Shown here: positions 15,621 to 27,600 of the stretch, piece by piece
How the letters are laid out: each line of letters opens with the position of its first letter
Position numbering within the stretch: position 1 is the stretch's first letter
Source: Rs1 sp029027825
Lineage (GTDB): Bacteria; Pseudomonadota; Gammaproteobacteria; Pseudomonadales; Balneatricaceae
Direction: 5' to 3'
DNA length: 64,000 nucleotides
NCBI GenBank assembly: GCA_029027825.1
Contig: CP093399.1
Location: 1,240,001 to 1,304,000, forward strand
Made by a program: the position numbers and the translations under genes
The notes under the pieces: model-generated
Database searches by the model: none
The model's input: only the letters and a program-made list of their open reading frames with translations
What the model was told of the DNA's origin: nothing

Positions 15621-18600
15621 ATGGCTGTAATTGGAAAGGTTAACTCATTAGTTGGTACTGCAATAGCGACAGATGCGAATGGAAACCAGCGTGTATTGTC
15701 AATTGGTGATGAAATATTTGATGGGGAAGTGGTAACCGCTTCCGCGGGATCAAAAATTGAATTGCAAATGACAACAGGCGATATAGTTGAAATTGCAGAC
15801 GGACAAGCATGGACACCTACTAGTGAAACATTTTCAACAGCTGACAATGTCGTAATTGAAGACCAAGTAGTATCTCCTTCCGATTTAGCCTCTTTAGAAA
15901 GCATTCAACAGGCATTATTGTCTGGACAAGATCCAACAGAATTAGGTGAAGCGACAGCAGCCGGCGCGACAGCTGCAGGTTCGTTTGGCGGAGCTGACGG
16001 CGATGGTGGTACAAGCTTCGTTCGCACCTCAAGAACAGGTGCTGAAATCGATCCATCTGCTGGTTATAACACTATAGGTACAAGTGCTAATATAACGGGA
16101 CCTGTTATTCACACTCAACTATTTCCACAGCCTCTCGTATCTTCAATAACACTTGCTGCTAATGCTACTGCTGGAGCAGTTGTTGAAGGTAATGATTTAG
16201 TATTCACCATTACTCTAGACTCTATTCCTGTTATTTCTGTTGATTTTTCTTTTACCATAGGTGGTGGAACTGCATCAGTATTAGATTATACCCAGCTTAC
16301 TTTTAGTAATGGTGTTATCAATAATGGTGACGGAACAATTACAGTGCCTGAAGGCGTTGATTCCTTTACCGCAGCCTTGCCCACTATTGATGATTCAGAA
16401 GATGAGTTTACAGAAACGGTACCTTTTACCGTAGGTGGTGTTTCTGTAACAGGTTTGATTTTGGATAACGATGAACCAGTAATAAGCATTGAAGCAACAC
16501 AAGCTGTTGCCGTTGAAGGGGTGGCGGGCTCGCTAGTCGAGTTTACAGTAAGTCAAGATATTCCCGGAGTCCTGACGAGCACTGTATTATTTCGTTTGAA
16601 TTTAGATCAAATTAGCATCTCTGATATCAGTGAAATTACCTATAGTGATGCATTTGGGAATATTGTTAATGTAACTGATATCGCTGATTTCTTAGCTAAT
16701 GGTGTTTTATTAACCATACCTGCGAACTCTACCGTTAAACCAGTCGTGACCATCACGCCAGTAAATGACGATACTTACGAGAAAAGTGAAGCGTTCTCAG
16801 CAACTATTAGCACCCCAGTTAATGCCAATCTAGGCACTGGTACCGCAAATGCTAAGATCGTAGATGAAACTACACCAGGCGAGCCACCGGAAGAAGGTGA
16901 TAAGCCAACGGTTAATTTAGTCGCTACTCATGACACTGCCGTTGAAGGTGAAGTGGGATCAGCGGTTGAATTCGAAGTATCACAAACTAATCAGTCTAAT
17001 TTTGCGACCAGCGTGCAGTTTAAATTAGATTTAGATGAGCTAGAAATCGCCGATATCGCCAGCATTACCTACACAGATGCCACGGGCGCCACCATTACAG
17101 TGACAGACATCGCTGATTTTGTTGCGAACGGTGTTTTATTAACAATACCTGCGAACTCTACCGTTAAACCAGTCGTGACCATCACGCCAGTAAATGATGA
17201 TACTTACGAGAAAAGTGAAGCGTTCTCAGCAACTATTAGCACCCCAGTTAATGCTGATTTAGGTACAAGTAACGCAAACGCTAAGATCGTAGATGAAACT
17301 ACACCAGGCGAGCCACCGGAAGAAGGTGATAAGCCAACGGTTAATTTAGTCGCTACTCACGACACTGCCGTTGAAGGTGAAGTGGGATCAGCGGTTGAAT
17401 TCGAAGTATCACAAACTAATCAGTCTAATTTTGCGACCAGCGTGCAGTTTAAATTAGATTTAGGTGAACTAGAAATCGCCGATATCGCCAGTATTACCTA
17501 CACGGATGCGACGGGCGCCACCATTACAGTGACAGACATCGCTGACTTTGTTGCGAACGGTGTTGCACTAACTATACCTGCGAACTCTACCGTTAAACCA
17601 GTCGTGACCATCACGCCAGTAAATGACGATACTTACGAGAAAAGTGAAGCGTTCTCAGCAACTATTAGCACCCCAGTTAATGCCAATCTAGGCACTGGTA
17701 CCGCAAATGCTAAGATCGTAGATGAAACTACACCAGGCGAGCCACCGGAAGAAGGTGATAAGCCAACGGTTAATTTAGTCGCTACTCACGACACTGCCGT
17801 TGAAGGTGAAGTGGGATCAGTGGTTGAGTTCGAAGTATCACAAACTAATCAATCTAATTTTGCGACCAGCGTGCAGTTTAAATTAGATTTAGGTGAACTA
17901 GAAATCGCCGATATCGCCAGCATTACTTACACGGATGCCACGGGCGCCACCATTACAGTGACAGACATCGCTGATTTTGTTGCGAACGGTGTTGCGCTAA
18001 CTATACCTGCGAACTCTACCGTTAAACCAGTCGTGACCATCACGCCAGTAAATGACGATACTTACGAGAAAAGTGAAGCGTTCTCAGCAACTATTAGCAC
18101 CCCAGTTAATGCCAATCTAGGCACTGGTACCGCAAATGCTAAGATCGTAGATGAAACTACACCAGGCGAGCCACCGGAAGAAGGTGATAAGCCAACGGTT
18201 AAAATTGTTGCAACAGATGATAATGCAGTAGAGGGAAGTGCCAACAACACTATTGTATTTAATGTATCTCAAGATAATCTCAGTAACTTTGATACTAAAG
18301 TCGATGTTAAATTGGACTTAGGTAGTGTCGAAACGGCTGACATCGCTTCTATTAGCTATGTTGATAGCTCAGGCGCAAGCATTGAGTTGACAACAGCAGC
18401 ACAAATTAATGCCTTTGTGGTATCAGGAGCAGAACTGCTAATTAGCTCTGGTAGCAATACTACAGCACCTATTATTATTAAAATCATCGATGATGACGAA
18501 GCAGAATTACAAGAAACGTTGAGCATGAGCATTTCTAGCGCTGTAAATGCGGATGTTAGTGCGACAGCAAATAGTGCTTCGGGGTATATCATCGATAACG

Positions 18601-21600
18601 ATGACACGACCTTAGAGATCAATCCAGCGGCTGCTAACAACAACATCAATGTAGGCGAAGGTGACGATGCGGTATTTACTGTCACCATAGGGAAAGCCGC
18701 GGCTAACAGCAGCATCACCTTGACCTTAGCTGATGGCACGGCACTGGATACCGATTACTTCGACTCAGCCAATGCCGGTGTCTTCCAGTACAGCACCGAT
18801 AATGGCGTGAACTGGAGCCCTATCACCGGTGCTATCCTAGTCGCCGCTGGTAACAGCACCTTATTAGTTAAGACTGATACTATCGATGACTCAAACGATG
18901 AGAGCAACGAGCTGTTTAGCTTAAATGCTAGCTTGAGCAGTAACGGCCAGGTCTTAACGGCGATCGGCACCGCGACCATCATTGATAATGATGACGCGAG
19001 CATCGACATAGTCGCCAGAGATGTCTTTGTTGTTGAAGGCGAGGACGCCGTCTTTGAAGTAAGCATCAGTGGTGCGGCAGAGCACAGCACTCTGACACTT
19101 ACCTTGGCAGACGGCACCGCACTCGATGCGGATTACTTCGATTCAGCCAATGCGGGTTTCTTTCAATACAGCACCGATGACGGCACGAGTTGGACCACCA
19201 TTAGTGGCGCTATCCCTATAAAGGAAGGCGATACTGCTCTATTAGTACGCACCGATACGATTCTTGATGGTGAAAGTGAGCCTAATGAAACCTTTAGCTT
19301 GAAAGGTGTTTTGAGTAGCTTAAACGTCGATTACGCTGCTGAGGGAACTGCAACAATCCTTGACAACACACCGACAGTAAAAGTAGGCCAAGCAGATACT
19401 GGAACTGGCGATGTCACTGTGCCAGAAGGTACGGAAGCGGTGTTTGGAATCAAAATTGAGAATGCAGCGGCAGGCAGCACCTTGACGTTAAGCATGACCA
19501 GTGGCACGGCTGATATCGGTGTCGATTTCAGCACTGGCACTTACGAGTACCGTCTAGCTCCGACAGGAAATTGGACCACCGTCCCGAATAACGGTCAAAT
19601 TCCCGTGACGACTGCTGGCGATAGTTTGTATCAAGTCCGCACCAACACCGTGAGTGATAATAGCCTTGAAGGCAATGAGAACTTCACCCTCAGCGGCAGC
19701 TTAACCAGTGGTGGCCAAACGGTATCTGATACCGCTATAGGCACCATCACCGATGGTCCTGTGATCAGTGTCGGCCCTGAAGTAGGTACTGGCGATGTCA
19801 GTGTGCCAGAAGGGACAGATGCAGTATTCAGCATCAATGTTGATAATGCCGAAGTGGGCAGCACATTGGCGTTAACCCTCAGCAGTGGTACTGCAGATCT
19901 GGGTGTTGATTTTAGTACCGGTACTTACCAGTATCGTCTAGGGACGACAGGCAATTGGGAAACAGTACCGGCGACCGGTGAGATTAGCGTTTCGACAGCC
20001 GGCAGCAGCACTTACTATGTGCGTATCAATACCGTCAGCGATGGTGAATTAGAAGGCAGTGAGAATTTCACGCTAGGTGCCAGCTTAAGCAGTGGCGGTC
20101 AAGCAGTTTCTGACAGCGCATTAGGTATCATCACCGATGGTCCTGTGATCAGTGTCGGCCCTGAAGTAGGTACTGGCGATGTCAGTGTGCCAGAAGGGAC
20201 AGATGCAGTATTCAGCATCAATGTTGATAATGCCGAAGTGGGCAGCACATTGGCGTTAACCCTCAGCAGTGGTACTGCAGATCTGGGTGTTGATTTTAGT
20301 ACCGGTACTTACCAGTATCGTCTAGGAACGACAGGCAGTTGGGAAACAGTACCGGCGACCGGTGAGATTAGCGTTTCGACAGCCGGCAGCAGCACTTACT
20401 ATGTGCGTATCAATACCGTCAGCGATGGTGAATTAGAAGGCAGTGAGAATTTCACGCTAGGTGCCAGCTTAAGCAGTGGCGGTCAAGCAGTTTCTGACAG
20501 CGCATTAGGTATCATCACCGATGGTCCTGTGATCAGTGTCGGCCCTGAAGTAGGTACTGGCGATGTCAGTGTGCCAGAAGGGACAGATGCAGTATTCAGC
20601 ATCAATGTTGATAATGCCGAAGTGGGCAGCACATTGGCGTTAACCCTCAGCAGTGGTACTGCAGATCTGGGTGTTGATTTTAGTACCGGTACTTACCAGT
20701 ACCGTCTAGGAACGACAGGCAGTTGGGAAACAGTACCGGCGACCGGTGAGATTAGCGTTTCGACAGCCGGCAGCAGCACTTACTATGTGCGTATCAATAC
20801 TGTCAGCGATAATACCGCTGAAGGTAATGAGAACTTCACCCTCAGTGGCAGCTTAACCAGTGGTGGACAAACGGTATCTGATACCGCTATAGGCACCATC
20901 ACCGACGGTCCTGTGATTAAAGTTGGAGATCCCGCGACAGCCACTGGTGACATCACCGTACTAGAGGGCGCTGATGCGGTGTTTGGTGTCAAAATTGAGA
21001 ATGCTGCAGCGAATAGCACCTTGACCCTAACGCTTGCCGATGGCACAGCGTTAGATGTAGATTACTTTGCAGATCCACTCAATGGTGGAAAGTTCGATTA
21101 CAGCACGGATAACGGTGCCAACTGGATACCTATCACCGGCCCTATACTCCTCTCTGCTGCTAACAGCAGCTTATTAGTTCGTACTGATACAATCGATGAC
21201 TCAATCGATGAGAACAACGAGTTGTTTAGCTTAAATGCGAGCTTGGTCAGTAACGGTCAGACCTTAACGGCTACCGGTACAGCGACTATCATCGATAACG
21301 ATGACACGACCTTAGAGATCAACCCAACGGCTGCGAACAACAACATCAATGTAGGCGAAGGTGACGATGCGGTATTTACCGTCACTATCGGTGAAGCTGC
21401 AGAACACAGCACCATCACCTTGACCTTAGCTGATGGCACGGCGCTGGATACCGATTACTTCGACTCAGCCAATGCCGGTGTCTTCCAGTACAGTACTGAC
21501 GGTGTGACTTGGCATAATGTGACTGGCGCTATCCCAGTCGCCGCTGGCAACAGCACCTTATTAGTTAAGACTGATACTATCGATGACTCAATCGATGAGA

Positions 21601-24600
21601 ACAACGAGCTGTTTAGCTTAAATGCTAGCTTGGTCAGTAACGGTCAGACCCTAACGGCTACTGGTACAGCGACTATCATCGATAACGATGACACGACCTT
21701 AGAGATCAACCCAACGGCTGCGAACAACAACATCAATGTAGGCGAAGGTGACGATGCGGTATTTACCGTCACTATCGGTGAAGCTGCAGAGCACAGCACC
21801 ATCACCTTGACCTTAGCTGATGGCACGGCGCTGGATACCGATTACTTCGACTCAGCCAATGCCGGTGTCTTCCAGTACAGTACTGACGGTGTGACTTGGC
21901 ATAATGTGACTGGCGCTATCCCAGTCGCCGCTGGCAACAGCACCTTATTAGTTAAGACTGATACTATCGATGACTCAATCGATGAGAATAACGAGCTGTT
22001 TAGCTTAAATGCTAGCTTGGTCAGTAACGGTCAGACCCTAACGGCTACTGGTACAGCGACTATCATCGATAACGATGACACGACCTTAGAGATCAACCCA
22101 ACGGCTGCGAACAACAACATCAATGTAGGCGAAGGTGACGATGCGGTATTTACCGTCACTATCGGTGAAGCTGCAGAACACAGCACCATCACCTTGACCT
22201 TAGCTGATGGCACGGCGCTGGATACCGATTACTTCGACTCAGCCAATGCCGGTGTCTTCCAGTACAGTACTGACGGTGTGACTTGGCATAATGTGACGGG
22301 TGCTATCCCAGTCGCCGCTGGCAACAGCACCTTATTAGTTAAGACTGATACTATCGATGACTCAATCGATGAGAATAACGAGCTGTTTAGCTTAAATGCT
22401 AGCTTGGTCAGTAACGGTCAGACCCTAACGGCTACTGGTACAGCGACTATCATCGATAACGATGACACGACCTTAGAGATCAACCCAACGGCTGCGAACA
22501 ACAACATCAATGTAGGCGAAGGTGACGATGCGGTATTTACCGTCACTATCGGTGAAGCTGCAGAGCACAGCAGCATCACCTTGACCTTAGCTGATGGCAC
22601 GGCGCTGGATACCGATTACTTCGACTCAGCCAATGCCGGTGTCTTCCAGTACAGTACTGATGGCGTGACTTGGCATAATGTGACTGGTGCTATCCCAGTC
22701 GCCGCTGGCAACAGCACCTTATTAGTTAAGACGGATACTATCGATGACTCAATCGATGAGAACAACGAGCTGTTTAGCTTAAATGCGAGCTTGGTCAGTA
22801 ACGGTCAGACCCTAACGGCTACTGGTACAGCGACTATCATCGATAACGATGACACGACCTTAGAGATCAACCCAACGGCTGCGAACAACAACATCAATGT
22901 AGGCGAAGGTGACGATGCGGTATTTACCGTCACTATCGGTGAAGCTGCAGAGCACAGCACCATCACCTTGACCTTAGCTGATGGCACGGCGCTGGATACC
23001 GATTACTTCGACTCAGCCAATGCCGGTGTCTTCCAGTACAGTACTGACGGTGTGACTTGGCATAATGTGACTGGCGCTATCCCAGTCGCCGCTGGCAACA
23101 GCACCTTATTAGTTAAGACGGATACTATCGATGACTCAATCGATGAGAACAACGAGCTGTTTAGCTTAAATGCGAGCTTGGTCAGTAACGGTCAGACCCT
23201 AACGGCGACCGGTACAGCGACTATCATCGATAACGATGACACGACCTTAGAGATCAACCCAACGGCTGCGAACAACAACATCAATGTAGGCGAAGGTGAC
23301 GATGCGGTATTTACCGTCACTATCGGTGAAGCTGCAGAGCACAGCACCATCACCTTGACCTTAGCTGATGGCACGGCGCTGGATACCGATTACTTCGACT
23401 CAGCCAATGCCGGTGTCTTCCAGTACAGTACTGATGGCGTGACTTGGCATAATGTGACTGGTGCTATCCCAGTCGCCGCTGGCAACAGCACTCTATTAGT
23501 TAAGACGGATACAATCGATGACTCAATCGATGAGAACAACGAGCTGTTTAGCTTAAATGCTAGCTTGGTCAGCAACGGTCAGACCCTAACGGCGACCGGT
23601 ACAGCGACTATCATCGATAACGATGACACGACCTTAGAGATCAACCCAACGGCTGCGAACAACAACATCAATGTAGGCGAAGGTGACGATGCGGTATTTA
23701 CCGTCACTATCGGTGAAGCTGCAGAGCACAGCACCATCACCTTGACCTTAGCTGATGGCACGGCGCTGGATGCCGATTACTTCGACTCAGCCAATGCTGG
23801 TGTCTTCCAGTACAGTACTGATGGCGTGACTTGGCATAATGTGACTGGTGCTATCCCAGTCGCCGCTGGCAACAGCACTCTATTAGTTAAGACGGATACA
23901 ATCGATGACTCAATCGATGAGAACAACGAGTTGTTTAGCTTAAATGCTAGCTTGGTCAGCAACGGTCAGACCCTAACGGCGACCGGTACAGCGACTATCA
24001 TCGATAACGATGACACGACCTTAGAGATCAACCCAACGGCTGCGAACAACAACATCAATGTAGGCGAAGGTGACGATGCGGTATTTACCGTCACTATCGG
24101 TGAAGCTGCAGAACACAGCACCATCACCTTGACCTTAGCTGATGGCACGGCGCTGGATACCGATTACTTCGACTCAGCCAATGCCGGTGTCTTCCAGTAC
24201 AGTACTGACGGTGTGACTTGGCATAATGTGACTGGTGCTATCCCAGTCGCCGCTGGCAACAGCACCTTATTAGTTAAGACTGATACTATCGATGACTCAA
24301 TCGATGAGAACAACGAGTTGTTTAGCTTAAATGCTAGCTTGGTCAGCAACGGTCAGACCCTAACGGCGACCGGTACAGCGACTATCATCGATAACGATGA
24401 CACGACCTTAGAGATCAACCCAACGGCTGCGAACAACAACATCAATGTAGGCGAAGGTGACGATGCGGTATTTACCGTCACTATCGGTGAAGCTGCAGAG
24501 CACAGCACCATCACCTTGACCTTAGCTGATGGCACGGCGCTGGATGCCGATTACTTCGACTCAGCCAATGCTGGTGTCTTCCAGTACAGTACTGATGGCG

Positions 24601-27600
24601 TGACTTGGCATAATGTGACTGGTGCTATCCCAGTCGCCGCTGGCAACAGCACCTTATTAGTTAAGACGGATACTATCGATGACTCAATCGATGAGAACAA
24701 CGAGTTGTTTAGCTTAAATGCGAGCTTGGTCAGTAACGGTCAGACCCTAACGGCGACCGGTACAGCGACTATCATCGATAACGATGACACGACCTTAGAG
24801 ATCAACCCAACAGCTGCGAACAACAACATCAATGTAGGCGAAGGTGACGATGCGGTATTTACCGTCACTATCGGTGAAGCTGCAGAGCACAGCACCATCA
24901 CCTTGACCTTAGCTGATGGCACGGCGCTGGATGCCGATTACTTCGACTCAGCCAATGCCGGTGTCTTCCAGTACAGTACTGATGGCGTGACTTGGCATAA
25001 TGTGACTGGTGCTATCCCAGTCGCCGCTGGCAACAGCACCTTATTAGTTAAGACGGATACTATCGATGACTCAATCGATGAGAACAACGAGCTGTTTAGC
25101 TTAAATGCGAGCTTGGTCAGCAACGGTCAGACCCTAACGGCGACCGGTACAGCGACTATCATCGATAACGATGACACGACCTTAGAGATCAACCCAACGG
25201 CTGCGAACAACAACATCAATGTAGGCGAAGGTGACGATGCGATCTTTACCGTCACTATCGGTGAAGCTGCAGAGCACAGCACCATCACCTTGACCTTAGC
25301 TGATGGCACGGCGCTGGATACCGATTACTTCGACTCAGCCAATGCCGGTGTCTTCCAGTACAGTACTGACGGTGTGACTTGGCATAATGTGACTGGCGCT
25401 ATCCCAGTCGCCGCTGGCAACAGCACCTTATTAGTTAAGACTGATACTATCGATGACTCAATCGATGAGAACAACGAGCTGTTTAGCTTAAATGCGAGCT
25501 TGGTCAGTAACGGTCAGACCTTAACGGCTACTGGTACAGCGACTATCATCGATAACGATGACACGACCTTAGAGATCAACCCAACGGCTGCGAACAACAA
25601 CATCAATGTAGGCGAAGGTGACGATGCGATCTTTACCGTCACTATCGGTGAAGCTGCAGAGCACAGCACCATCACCTTGACCTTAGCTGATGGCACGGCG
25701 CTGGATACCGATTACTTCGACTCAGCCAATGCCGGTGTCTTCCAGTACAGTACTGACGGTGTGACTTGGCATAATGTGACTGGTGCTATCCCAGTCGCCG
25801 CTGGCAACAGCACCTTATTCGTTAAGACGGATACTATCGATGACTCAATCGATGAGAACAACGAGCTGTTTAGCTTAAATGCGAGCTTGGTCAGTAACGG
25901 TCAGACCCTAACGGCTACTGGTACAGCGACTATCATCGATAACGATGACACGACCTTAGAGATCAACCCAACGGCTGCGAACAACAACATCAATGTAGGC
26001 GAAGGTGACGATGCGGTATTTACCGTCACTATCGGTGAAGCTGCAGAGCACAGCAGCATCACCTTGACCTTAGCTGATGGCACGGCGCTGGATACCGATT
26101 ACTTCGACTCAGCCAATGCCGGTGTCTTCCAGTACAGTACTGACGGTGTGACTTGGCATAATGTGACTGGCGCTATCCCAGTCGCCGCTGGCAACAGCAC
26201 CTTATTAGTTAAGACGGATACTATCGATGACTCAATCGATGAGAACAACGAGTTGTTTAGCTTAAATGCGAGCTTGGTCAGTAACGGTCAGACCCTAACG
26301 GCTACTGGTACAGCGACTATCATCGATAACGATGATACGACCTTAGAGATCAACCCAACGGCTGCGAACAACAACATCAATGTAGGCGAAGGTGACGATG
26401 CGGTATTTACCGTCACTATCGGTGAAGCTGCAGAGCACAGCACCATCACCTTGACCTTAGCTGATGGCACGGCGCTGGATACCGATTACTTCGACTCAGC
26501 CAATGCCGGTGTCTTCCAGTACAGTACTGACGGTGTGACTTGGCATAATGTGACTGGCGCTATCCCAGTCGCCGCTGGCAACAGCACCTTATTAGTTAAG
26601 ACTGATACTATCGATGACTCAATCGATGAGAACAACGAGCTGTTTAGCTTAAATGCGAGCTTGGTCAGTAACGGTCAGACCCTAACGGCTACTGGTACAG
26701 CGACTATCATCGATAACGATGACTCTCCGCATAACTTAACGGGAACTAATGCAGTAGTATCTGAGGAAGGATTAACCGACGGAATTAAAGATAGCGACGG
26801 TAATCCTGTGGATGCGACTGATAGCGTTTCAGCCACGGGAACTCTGTCTTTTGTAGATGTAGGTGAAATAAACGGCGATAACTTTAACTTCGCTCTTACC
26901 GGGCCCGATGGAATAAGTTCAGGCGGTGAAGATGTGGTTTGGCAGTGGGATGCCAATACCGGCGTACTTACCGGAACCACTGAAACGTCAAACGAAATTG
27001 TCGCTACTGTCACGTTAGGGACAGTGACTTCAGCTAATGGCCAGCACTCAGTTGGTTATACCGTACAGTTAGTGGGTCCTTTAGATCATGAGCAGGGGCA
27101 ACAGGAAAATATACTGGAGCTCAACTTCGGCTACAGTGTCAACGATGGTGCCAACCAGTCGCAAACTGCTAATTTTGTTGTGAAAGTTGAAGACGATATG
27201 CCGTCTGCAGTTGATAGTGTTCAGTCAATAACGGTACCTAGCGTTAACACTAATCTGATGATTGCTTTGGATTTATCTGGCAGTATGAGAGTGGATTCAG
27301 GTGTTGGCGATCTAACACGATTAGAGCTTGCTCTGCAGTCATTAGAGAGTTTAGTTCAAAAGTACGATGATTTAGGTGATGTTCGAGTCAGGATCGTAAC
27401 TTTTGCTACAACGGCTGATAAGCAAGGCGATGTTTGGGTGACTGCTGAAGATGCACTCAATTATTTAGAGTCATTAAAAGATCATTATTCTAATGGTTGG
27501 ACTAACTATGATGCCGCTTTAAGTGTCATGCAAGATGCATTTGATGATAATGGCGCATTAAGTAATGCACAGAATGTCTCTTACTTTGTGTCCGATGGCG

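Noticed and set aside
18062..27013. Many minus-strand open frames of about 60 codons, regularly spaced inside the adhesin repeats
   Set aside because: They recur with the 387-bp period of the coding repeats and are antisense shadows of the adhesin frame.
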